This document shows positions 1-9,853 of a stretch of 52,543 nucleotides of DNA, one piece after another. The stretch spans positions 535,696-588,238 of the forward strand of contig NW_019775491.1 of the NCBI RefSeq assembly GCF_001039355.2, read 5' to 3'. Both the position numbers and the translations under genes were made by a program. The first letter of the stretch is position 1. Each line of letters begins with the position of its first letter. The DNA comes from Lingula anatina. Taxonomy: Eukaryota > Brachiopoda > Lingulata > Lingulida > Lingulidae. Below the pieces are notes generated by a model. It was given only the letters and a program-made list of their open reading frames with translations. It was not told the origin of the DNA and did no database searches.

Positions 1-590
1 TCTTCTCATCGACCTGAGAACGTTTTAGTCTCTGAGATTCTTGTTCACTTTTCCTATACTGTGGATCAGCCCTTTTCAACTGATTATACTTAAAAATTTT
101 GCTCTTCTCATCAACCTGAGAACGTTTTAGTCTCTGAGATTCTTGTTCACTTTTCCTATACTGTGGATCAGCCCTTTTCAACTGATTATACTTAAAAATT
201 TTGTTCTTCTCATCGACCTGAGAACGTTTTAGTCTCTGAGATTCTTGTTCGCACTTCCTGAACTGTGGATCAGCCCTTTTTAACTGATTATACTTAAAAA
301 TTTTGTTCTTCTCATCGACTTGAGAACGTTTTAGTCTCCGAGATTCTTGTATGCGCTTCCTGAACTGTGGATCTGCTCTTTTCAACTGATTATACTTAAA
401 AATTTTGTTCTTCTCATCGACTTGAGAACGTTTTAGTCTCTGAGATTCTTGTTCGCGCTTCCTGAACTGTGGATCAGACCTTTTCAACTGCTTGTGCTTT
501 AAAATTTTGCTCTTTTCATCGACCTGAGAACGTTTTAATCTCTGAGATTGTTGTTCGTTTTTTTTGTACTGTGGATCAGATCTAAGAAGT
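1..590 (-). repeat. Coding minisatellite: six 102-bp tandem units
   Basis: Direct repeat with a period of exactly 102 bp (34 codons), visible for example at 1, 103 and 205. Each unit carries the same phrases (ctgtggatcagcc, gagaacgttttagtctc). Units near the left edge are almost identical and units toward 590 are more diverged, which is the usual gradient for an array expanding by unequal exchange. All units keep the frame of the minus-strand protein. Confidence 0.9.
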
Positions 591-1534
591 TGCATCCTGA
601 TTTTATTTTTCTCTCTTTTCAAAATATTTCCGTCGGTGCTACTGGTTCCCATAAGTGAGGTATCCAAAAGAGTTTTACTCACTGCGTCAATTTTGCTTTG
701 TTGTTTGTCTTCTGTCCATTTTAACTGCCTCTTCATTTCATCATGTAGTCTTTTCAAATGGGGTTTTTGCAAATTTGTTTTATCAAAAATGGATGAAATA
801 GAATCAGAGGTAATGGTATTACCAGTGTGTTTTGTTAATGGTACCTTCTTCATTGAACCCATTTTTGAATATTGAACACTTTTTTCCAAAGGTTTTAAGG
901 ATGTTTTTAATGTTACCATATTGGGTTCATTTTTTTGAATTTCAGGAAAAACTACTGATTTTTTCTTTAAATTGTGGGGTACCGTTGAGAGCTTTGGGTT
1001 GACTGGCATGTTAGATTTTTCAGACTTATCTGATGGTGAAAAATAGTCTGAATATATTATAGACCTACTTGAATGACCAGGGGCATCAGTGGCACTCAAA
1101 CTGTCAGGATAGGCTGTGTCAACTGTAGCATCTGTCTCACTTGAAGCAGCTGTATAAGCTGCATGAACAGTAACATCTGAAGCAATGGGAATCTCAGTGT
1201 GTTCAGGAAATTCAGTGTTTTCAGTAATTGCAGTATTTTCACTTTTTTCAGTGATTTCAGTAATTTCACTGTTTTTTTCAGTAATTTGTGTAATCTCAGT
1301 ATTTTCAGTAATTTCACTGCTTTTCTCAGTAATTTCACAGTTTTTCACAGTAATTTCACAGTTTTTCACGGTAATTTCACAGTTTTTCACAGAGCCCACC
1401 GAGGTGGGCGTGCCTGCTAAAGCAGGCACAATAGTAGACGTGGCAGCCTCAGGCACCCTCTTTCGACTTCTCTCGATACTTTTCTTCTGATGTGCCCTTC
1501 TTTGGGCCATGCTTTGTTTTTTCAGGCGAGGCAT
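1..1534 (-). CDS. Partial repeat-rich, highly charged protein of unknown function (runs off left edge)
   Basis: An open frame of 511 codons begins at the ATG at 1534-1532 (MPRLKKQSMAQRRAHQKS) and is still open at base 1, so the C-terminus is missing. Residues ~1-30 are basic. Residues ~48-100 are a string of short repeats of the type VKNCEIT / TEKSSEI / TENTEI. After a Ser/Thr-rich linker, residues ~315 onward form six tandem 34-residue units (102 bp each) with core DPQFRKREQESQRLKRSQ, predicted helical and very basic/acidic. Comparable DP-x-[YF]-R-x-x-E repeats are known from invertebrate Helitron/PIF1-associated and other transposon-linked proteins; a link here is only an inference, as no catalytic domain is inside the window. 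A pyrimidine-poor but plausible acceptor (tttctag) directly precedes the ATG, so an upstream exon is possible. The reading frame is certain; the function is unknown. Confidence 0.72.
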   Translation of the reverse strand, partial: MPRLKKQSMAQRRAHQKKSIERSRKRVPEAATSTIVPALAGTPTSVGSVKNCEITVKNCEITVKNCEITEKSSEITENTEITQITEKNSEITEITEKSENTAITENTEFPEHTEIPIASDVTVHAAYTAASSETDATVDTAYPDSLSATDAPGHSSRSIIYSDYFSPSDKSEKSNMPVNPKLSTVPHNLKKKSVVFPEIQKNEPNMVTLKTSLKPLEKSVQYSKMGSMKKVPLTKHTGNTITSDSISSIFDKTNLQKPHLKRLHDEMKRQLKWTEDKQQSKIDAVSKTLLDTSLMGTSSTDGNILKREKNKIRMQLLRSDPQYKKNEQQSQRLKRSQVDEKSKILKHKQLKRSDPQFRKREQESQRLKRSQVDEKNKIFKYNQLKRADPQFRKRIQESRRLKRSQVDEKNKIFKYNQLKRADPQFRKCEQESQRLKRSQVDEKNKIFKYNQLKRADPQYRKSEQESQRLKRSQVDEKSKIFKYNQLKRADPQYRKSEQESQRLKRSQVDEK

Positions 1535-2275
1535 CTAGAAATATATATATATATATATAAATATATTTATTGGCTAAAAGTTATACATATCATTCAAGAT
1601 GATTGAAAGGGGCAAACTATAATAGAAACTGAGAGAGTTGTAAACCGTTTCTTTTGAGTGCAACTGCTTAAGAGGCCCTTAACAAACAACCAAGACTAAC
1701 AAGTGCACCGAAAATAAAACATTATCAAACAAAAACATTATTTACTGATGTGTTGAGTCTGTAATTAAAGGTAAATGCCGATGGAGTGTGGATCCCCAGT
1801 AACACATGTAATCCACCTCTACTAGTTACTTACAAGTATAACAGAAATGAAGTTGACATGCCAATGGACATAACAAATTAATCACTTCATCAAACATAAA
1901 AGAGCCTTAAACTATCTCATTTAAATTGATGGTTAATTTGGACTACTTATCTAACCCACTAATATTTATCAGTCCCATTTATAAACAGCAGAGAAAGCAG
2001 ACAGAAGAATGTATTCACATATGCCTTTTGGTGTTGTTTTACAAAATGCTAGTTAATTATAACATGGGATATTCAGGACACAGACCGTGATTACTAGATA
2101 CCCCCAATAGATGTTTGGATTTTTGGAATTTGGATTTTTAATGAGAACGGTGTTTTAGATACAATGTTTTATTCCATTTTAAATGACTCAGAATAATCTA
2201 ATAGTAGAGTCCTTGCAAAACATAATATTTGCTGTGCCCATCATATTAATGTCATTGCAGATTACACAACTACAC

Positions 2276-2317
<42 letters not shown>

Positions 2318-3700
2318 GCCCAGTTTCTACTTCCAACATCGAGCAGGTTTATATTGAGTCTGGTAGTTTTATTTGTCTTAAGATGCCAAAGCTCAGAAAT
2401 GTAAATTAAGGGCATCAGGTATGCTCACAAAAAACTATTATTAAAGGTTTGTTTAGTTATTAAGGTTAAATTGAAAAAGAAAAGACTTCAGAAGAAAATA
2501 GGACTTTTGGAACGTGTTCAAACATGCTCAGACCTGCTTTAAGCTACTCTTTTTAAATATGAATTGATTTGTTATTATCAAGTTGTCAGAAAAAGCTACT
2601 GAAAAAGAAGTGCAGGGCCATTCCGTGGTATTTGGTCTGCAGACCTTAAAATTTAAAAAAGAATCCTACTTATAAAACTTATGATTTCTGAAACCAGACA
2701 CCATAAGGCACCAGAATCCAAAAAAATGTTAAGTTTTGATGATTAATCATGATTTTATTGACACTTTTATCTGGAAAACTTATAAAATAGTGTTACAGAA
2801 GGATATTTTTATTTTTGATATATTTTTCATAATAGTGATCATTTTAAACAATAAAGGCTAAATACATTAAATATAACTTATTTCTTACATTTAGTCAAGT
2901 GCATTAGATTAAAAAATATTTGATTATGAAGTAATGGATTAATTAATATCAATTTGTCCTTCCATAACGATTTTGGCACCTATTTTTTAAGTTTTCTCAG
3001 TAAATACAAAAACTAAAAACTTATAACTTCATATTCTTCTCAACCATGATAGGGGCCAACAAAATACGAAAACATTTTTGCTTAGAACCATTTCAATAAG
3101 AAATTAAATCCAAATATATAAGCATTAAACATGATACCTAGCACAGTGGAAGCACATATGAGGCATTCTGATTGGACAATAACAGGTCATGTGACCAATG
3201 AGCCCTAAAACCTTATGTCTTTCAAGATAATCTTGAACTTAAAATGCACAATTATTATATATAGAAGCATTTTTAAACTGAGAAACATTTTATTTGAATG
3301 AATGATTTTGAAGTAATTATAATTTAGACAACTGATTATATTTATAATTTATACATTTGGTAAGATTTTCTCTAAAATGTCCCAATATTATTTAAAGATG
3401 ATCAGAGCAGATAAGAACTTATATTATAGTCAAAAATAGTAACATGATGTTCTGGGTGACAAGTTAATTCAGCCCAACACTAATCTGGTCCCCATTTCTG
3501 TACCAAACACCTGTAAATTGCACATTTTATACAGATAAACTAATTAAGGGTCTATTATGTATTCAAAAGCAACCTTCAAATGTGAACAATCAGGCATGAG
3601 CAAAAATGGTGCAAACTTTTTTTAGCCTTTTCTCATATTTGGAGAAACCAATCAGTGGATACTGACATATTAGATTTCAGGAGAGTATAAAACAGTATTA
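1535..3700. other. Non-coding, AT-rich stretch
   Basis: I see no exon-like open frame with splice sites on either strand. It holds a (TA)n tract at about 1541-1565, a (TAA)n microsatellite at 2277-2317 and otherwise unremarkable AT-rich sequence. Confidence 0.5.
2277..2317. repeat. (TAA)n microsatellite
   Basis: Uninterrupted AAT/TAA triplets, about 13 units. Poly-isoleucine and poly-tyrosine frames over it are artefacts of the repeat. Confidence 0.95.
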
Positions 3701-3751
3701 TATTAAAATAATAAAAATTGCCATAAAGGCTTGATGTTTCAAAATAATCAA

Positions 3752-4109
3752 CCCACATATTGCCAACAATGAAGTATCTACCAATGTAAAAGTATTGCCT
3801 TGGTATGTACTTGGCTGCTAGTAGCTATCTATTTAAAGTGCACATTGCTGGTACTTAGATGATCCTGAGACTTAAATGACAAGTATCTAAAACAATACTT
3901 ACATTCTATTGCCACACTAATTATCCGGATAAGGTGCAATTGACTGACTGAGTAACTGACTAACTGAGTAACTTCAACTGGGAACTGGAAGAAATAGAAT
4001 ATTATTTAATCTAGCACTGATGCTGTTTATATCACAAACATATTCCTTTACTTTTCATCAGCTCCACATTGTTGAGAAGAAACTATGGTTACTCAAAAAA
4101 TTATATGGC

Positions 4110-4150
<41 letters not shown>

Positions 4151-5820
4151 TTTATTTACAGTCTGAAATCCATATAAAATGTTCAGTAGATTTAACAGAG
4201 GTAAAATGAACAGAATATGACCAACAGAGTCAATAATAAAAAATAGACAGTTAAGATATAAAGATATTGAAATAAATAGTGCAATGTAAATAAATATATA
4301 CTGTAGGTCCCATTCAAAACAAGATGATATGCCAACTAGCAGATCCGCCAACTAAATAGGGTTGACCCCACTTTAAAAGTTATAGCGCTGAATCCATAAG
4401 GTCTCACCGCCTCCACGTGTGCCCTTAAACGGATTTAACCTCGTGTTCGGGTTTCATTATAAGGCCCCTGCAGTTGTGGCTTGTGTGTGGGCAAGAAGAC
4501 CGTTAAGGAATTAATGACATGGCTTTTGAAGTGTGGTAAAACATATTTAGTGGACGGATCTGCTTGTCAGTGGTCCATCTATTATGTTGCTTCAATAAAC
4601 AAACCACATATTGCCAACAATAAAGTATCTCCCTATCTAAAAGTATTGCCTTGGTATGTACTTGGCTGCTAGTAGCTATCTATTCAAAGTGCACATTGCT
4701 GGTACTTAGATGATCCTGAGACTTAAATGACAAGTATCTAAAACAATACTTACATTCTATTGCCACACTAATTATCCGGATAAGGTGCAATTGACTGACT
4801 GAGTAACTGAATAACTGAGTAACTTCAACTGGGAACTGGAAGAAATAGATTATATAAACTCAATTGACTATTATTTAATCTAGCATTGATGTTCTTTATA
4901 TCACAAACATATCCCTTTACTTTTCATCAGCTCCACATTGTTGAGAAGAAACTATGGTTACTCAAAAAACATATGGCATATAATAATAATAATAATAATA
5001 TTTATTTACAGTCTTAAATCCATATAAAATGTTCAGTAGATTTTACAGAGGTAAAATGTACGGAATATGATCAATAGAGTCAATAATAAAAAATAGACAG
5101 TTAAGATATAAAGATATTGAAATATATGGTGCAATGTAAATAAATATATACTGTAGGTCCCATTCAAAACAAGATGATACGCCAACTAGCAGATATGCCA
5201 ACTAAATAGGGCTGACCCCACTTTAAAAGTTATAGCACTGAATCCATAAGGTCTCAACGCCTCCACATGTGCTCGTAAACGGATTTAACCTTGCGTCTGG
5301 GTTTAATTATTAGGCTCCTGCAGATGAGGTGTGTGTTGGGGCAAGAAGACCGTTAAGGAATATTAATGGCATGGCTTTTGAAGTGGGGTAAAACATATTT
5401 AGTGGACGGATCTGCTTGTCAGTGGTCCATCTATTCAGTTGCTTCTATAACCAACCCACATATTGCCTACAATTTAGTATCTGCCTAGATGCTTAAGTAT
5501 TGTCTTTTCTATATACTTGAATTCTAGTAGCTATCTACGTCAAATGCATATTTCTGGTATTTTGAAGATCGTGAGACTTAAATGTTAATGATTTAAGACA
5601 AACAATACTTACATTCTATTGCCACACTAATTAATCTGCAAAGCTTCAACTGAATTGCTTCTAACATCAACTGTGAGCTGGAAGAAATATAATATTTTAT
5701 AAATTCAATTGACTATTATTCAATCTAGCATTGATGCTCTTTATATCACAAATATACTCCTTCACTTTTTATCAGCCACAATGTTGAGAAGAAACTATGG
5801 TTACTACAAGTATACTAAAA
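3752..5820. repeat. 851-bp tandem repeat, two full units plus a diverged partial third
   Basis: The phrase cacatattgcc(a/t)acaat recurs at 3754, 4605 and 5457, a period of 851-852 bp. Units 1 (3752-4604) and 2 (4605-5456) share nearly all of their sequence, including an internal (TAA)n tract followed by tatttacagtct. Unit 3 (5457 to about 5820) is shorter and more diverged. The internal (TAA)n is longer in unit 1 (4112-4150) than in unit 2 (4981-5000). No conserved open frame spans a unit, so this looks like a satellite-like local amplification rather than duplicated genes. Confidence 0.88.
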
Positions 5821-6317
5821 TATCACAAGTAATGTTAGCAATTACTAGTACTGTAACACAGGATAACCCTTGACCCCCTTTTGGAGCAAAGTACACATGC
5901 TGTTCAACACCATAAAACAAATGCATTATCCTGTGGATCAATGAAAGGCAAATTCTCTTCAATAAAGAAATGTGGCATCAATTCAGATAAACAAGACACC
6001 ATTACCATTTAATGAGATTTTTCACATAGCTATTCTTAACTTTCTTTAGTCGTGAGTAGTGTTGATGCACATCTCTAAAAGTTACTGCACAGTTTCAAAT
6101 ACTATAGAGCTCTAGGATACAGATTTGACATGAACATCTTCAGTGTCTGATGTTATGTATGTATGATCTTTTCAACTGTCAATTAGGATTTTTTTATTTA
6201 TTTTTGCTCCTTAATTGTTTCCAATAGCAGTATAAATAACTCCCCTTTAATACTCACATTAAACTTAAATTTACAACTTACCAAGCTTCTTCTGTAAACC
6301 TGTGGCCTCTTCAACAA

Positions 6318-6598
6318 TGCCTCTGGTTGCACATTTCTAGGTCACTGCATCTCATTAGTCAAATGAACTGGGGATTGTGGGAAACCTCTTGATGAGAGCT
6401 TAGAATCTTCCTAAGGGAGTTTTGGCTTTTCTGTTAACCTCTCCACCCTTAGCAACAGTGTCTAGTTGCACATTTCTAGGTCACTGCATCTCATTAGTCA
6501 AATGAACTGGGGATAGTGGGAAACCTCTTGATGAGAGCTTAGAATCTTACTAAGAGAGTTCTGGCTTTTCTGTCAACCTCTTCACCCACAGTGTGATA
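6318..6598. repeat. 139-bp tandem direct repeat, two units
   Basis: The phrase gttgcacatttctaggtcac occurs at 6326 and again at 6465, and the match extends through gggaaacctcttgatgagag and the following ~60 bases. Non-coding in all frames. Confidence 0.85.
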
Positions 6599-6659
6599 AA
6601 AAGCAACAACTGCTGCACACACCACCCAAAATGCTGCTTAGTCATTTCTTGAGTGTGCC

Positions 6660-8041
6660 AAAGAAACTATATTTCTGTATTTCTAAGAATGTGTCAATAT
6701 AACTTGAAAATGCCAATAAACGAAAAAAATCATTTTTCACAAAAAAATATAACTTCCAGAAAAATTAACTAAACAGAATGCTTTTCCAAAGGAAGCTGCA
6801 CTTAAGGCCCATGTTTCTTTTCTGTAAATTTGAGAAGAGTGAGTGACATGTTTTTCCTTTAATGGGCACTATGGTGGCAGTGCCTAGAATAGAGTTTTCT
6901 TCATTTTGATGCAATATTGCATAATGCTTAACTGCATACTGACTATCAAATTTTAATGATAAAATATCATAGTATCATGAATACTCAGAAAATGTGACTA
7001 GCAAAGGTTTTCGGGACTATGAAACTTCAAAGTCACACCTTGAAATTACTGAAATGTAAACAAGACAGAACTGTACTGAAATGGGTTTATTTCCATTTTA
7101 ACACTTTTTTTACATAAAACAATTAATTTACTGTACTTTTTTTAATGATCAACTAAGAAATTTGCAGAGACGTAGACAGTTCACATAGAACAATGTTAAA
7201 TGTTCAATTTGCTTCATTTTGAGATTCTGAACATAGTAAATGATTAAATCTGACAAACTGCAATAATTTGCTTTTTTTCCATTTTTGAGACTTAATTACA
7301 CAATAGATTAATTTTTAACACCATTTTTATGTAATCAACTAACAATATTGTAAAGATGAAAAATTTGTCAAAAGAACATTTATACGTATCTTATTAGTTC
7401 AATAATGAGACTGTAAATATGCCTAAGAATTGAATCTGAGGTAAAAACACTTATAAACAAAACAAGGCATAACTGCATCAAAGCAGAACCAATCAAGCTT
7501 ACTTTCGAACTCAACCTGTACTTTAGTAAGATTAAGCTCTCCTGTCAGTTTCATGTCAATAAGCCTACTAGTTTTCCTTTAAATATGTTTACAGTGTTCC
7601 ATATATGTTGAAAAGTGAGAAAACAGGATAACTTCTACAATTATGGCCCGATCATGCTGATTTTTAAACTTGACCTGCGTTTTAGTAAGATTGATAGCTC
7701 CTGTGAGTTTCATGACAACAGACCTATCGGTTTTCCTTAAAATGTGTTTACAGGGTTGCATATATGCTGAAAAGTGAAAAAACCGCATAACTTCTACTAT
7801 AATGGCCCGATCATGCTGATTTTCGAACTTGACCTGCGTTTTATGAATATTCATCAGCTCAGTAAATATAAAATCAAAAAATAAAACTGTGTTCCAATTA
7901 TCGTGTTTACAGTGAAAGTGCACGGCGACGGCATTGCCATCGGCATCGGCATCGGCATCGGCATCGGCATCGGCGACGACGGCGACGACAGACGCAGGTG
8001 ATGGCAATATGTACAGACACATCTGTGTCTGTACATAAAAA
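6660..8041 (-). mobile_element. Palindrome/microsatellite/core-repeat mobile element, copy A (inverted)
   Basis: Read on the minus strand, the element starts with a perfect palindrome at 8008-8037 (14-bp arms TATGTACAGACACA, 2-nt centre). It continues through a GC-rich hexamer tract (cggcat, about 7930-7990) and the phrase gtgcactttcac. Then come about two and a half core repeats of ~160 bp (tgatcgggccat, cttgacctgcg) and a distal part with phrases such as catggtttt, gcaatattgcat and aaggtgtgac that also occurs in the plus-strand copies at 19.9-25.3 kb. The left limit is approximate. The layout resembles bivalve 'pearl'/Helentron-like non-autonomous elements. The 147-codon frame across it is repeat-derived and not a gene. 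Confidence 0.7.
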
Positions 8042-8155
8042 CTCTATTGTCTTTTATCAATAATCCTCATGCCCTACATCATAATTTTTTAACATATTTT
8101 TTTTTACCAACATAATAATAATTTATCAAGGGAGCCACTTAGCCAACACACTTAC

Positions 8156-8336
8156 CTGTCTTGGCTTCCCCAGCCCTTTTGCAGCTGTGCAGGGTCTGTT
8201 CATAGTCTTGCCAAGGTTGCAGAAGATGACTGTGGTCCCCTTGATAGGTTGGACATTGTAAGTTGTAGCTATCTTGATAGCAGTGTCCAGGGCTTTACGG
8301 TATCTATTCAGAAGCGGTGGATCAAATGGAACCTCT
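8156..8336 (-). CDS. TEP1: Single exon of a TEP1-like (telomerase-associated protein 1) TROVE/vWA protein
   Basis: A 59-codon open exon ends in a clear donor (CAG|gtaagt at 8156/8155) and starts at one of three overlapping AG acceptors at 8333-8338. It reads VPFDPPLLNRYRKALDTA and then KGTTVIFCNLGKTMNRPC. This matches the region of vertebrate TEP1 where the TROVE module passes into the von Willebrand A-like fold. TEP1 binds telomerase RNA and vault RNA and is a vault component. No neighbouring TEP1 exon is visible on either side: upstream is an 'n' join at 8623, downstream is repeat DNA. Either the introns are long or the scaffold is chimeric here. Family call fairly good; gene integrity unknown. 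Confidence 0.62.
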
Positions 8337-8622
8337 CTATGGAAAGATATTTCAAAAGAAAAGATATTTTCAAGTTCAATGAAGCGTTACTATGCTGTCT
8401 TTACCATTCAATCATTCGCATGTTTGGGACAAAAAAGCATGTCATAAAAGCATGATAAAAAGTTTTTTAATTCCTTGCAGTACTGCAAACCATAGGCAAT
8501 GATCCAAATAACAAAAGTAAATTACACAAACACACCAAATAAAAAACAAACAAACAAACAAATGCTCACTTTGTTTTTGCATTCTTTTTCTTGTCCCATC
8601 TTCCACCTCTGCCCCCACCTCT

Positions 8623-8623
8623 N
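8623..8623. other. Ambiguous base marking a probable assembly join
   Basis: The 'n' is followed immediately by sequence identical to 7098 onward. It likely stands for a gap of unknown size rather than one uncertain base. Confidence 0.7.
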
Positions 8624-9567
8624 TTAACACTTTTTTTACATAAAACAATTAATTTACTGTACTTTTTTTAATGATCAACTAAGAAATTTGCAGAGACGTA
8701 GACAGTTCACATAGAACAATGTTAAATGTTCAATTTGCTTCATTTTGAGATTCTGAACATAGTAAATGATTAAATCTGACAAACTGCAATAATTTGCTTT
8801 TTTTCCATTTTTGAGACTTAATTACACAATAGATTAATTTTTAACACCATTTTTATGTAATCAACTAACAATATTGTAAAGATGAAAAATTTGTCAAAAG
8901 AACATTTATACGTATCTTATTAGTTCAATAATGAGACTGTAAATATGCCTAAGAATTGAATCTGAGGTAAAAACACTTATAAACAAAACAAGGCATAACT
9001 GCATCAAAGCAGAACCAATCAAGCTTACTTTCGAACTCAACCTGTACTTTAGTAAGATTAAGCTCTCCTGTCAGTTTCATGTCAATAAGCCTACTAGTTT
9101 TCCTTTAAATATGTTTACAGTGTTCCATATATGTTGAAAAGTGAGAAAACAGGATAACTTCTACAATTATGGCCCGATCATGCTGATTTTTAAACTTGAC
9201 CTGCGTTTTAGTAAGATTGATAGCTCCTGTGAGTTTCATGACAACAGACCTATCGGTTTTCCTTAAAATGTGTTTACAGGGTTGCATATATGCTGAAAAG
9301 TGAAAAAACCGCATAACTTCTACTATAATGGCCCGATCATGCTGATTTTCGAACTTGACCTGCGTTTTATGAATATTCATCAGCTCAGTAAATATAAAAT
9401 CAAAAAATAAAACTGTGTTCCAATTATCGTGTTTACAGTGAAAGTGCACGGCGACGGCATTGCCATCGGCATCGGCATCGGCATCGGCATCGGCATCGGC
9501 GACGACGGCGACGACAGACGCAGGTGATGGCAATATGTACAGACACATCTGTGTCTGTACATAAAAA
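8624..9567 (-). mobile_element. Second copy (B) of the inverted palindromic element, truncated at the join
   Basis: Bases 8624-9567 repeat 7098-8041 at a constant offset of 1526 bp with no difference that I could find, including the palindrome (9534-9563) and the same number of cggcat hexamers. Copies diverge sharply after ataaaaa. Identity over 944 bp including a microsatellite points to an assembly duplicate or a very recent insertion. Confidence 0.8.
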
Positions 9568-9853
9568 TGTTTTATTTCCTTACTCTAACTAAGACATAAC
9601 TGTTTAGAAGAATGATGTTTTTTTCTGCTGAGCTATGCTCCATTCACCAACCTTGGTGATAGTTTTTTCTGTCATGGATCTTGGCTGCTTGTGATTAGCA
9701 AGTGTAGTGAATTTCAGAGTTTGACATGGAAAAATTGAGCCTGCTGCTGTCCAATCCCCAGTCTCTACCTCAGCATTTAACAAATGACTTGTAAAATAGA
9801 TAATTTGTCGGTGCTCAAGACTATGATTTTCCTTTTTTACTATACACACATAC
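9568..9853. other. No confident exon
   Basis: An 81-codon minus-strand frame covers 9604-9849, but it lacks resemblance to the AP5B1 segment expected next and has no convincing acceptor. It is treated as intron 7 of AP5B1. Confidence 0.45.

Noticed and set aside
2183-2415. Frames rich in isoleucine on both strands
   Set aside because: Artefact of the (TAA)n microsatellite.
3752-5820. CRISPR-like or gene-cluster interpretation of the tandem units
   Set aside because: Units are 851 bp with no short spaced repeats or conserved coding frames, and the genome is clearly animal.
7579-8022. 147-codon minus-strand frame with Ala-Asp repeats (also at 9105-9548)
   Set aside because: It is a read-through of the mobile element's hexamer tract and core repeats; it is present twice only because the element is duplicated.
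9604-9849. Possible AP5B1 exon 8 (81-codon frame)
   Set aside because: No convincing acceptor, and the sequence does not resemble the LLTP-containing segment expected after exon 7.
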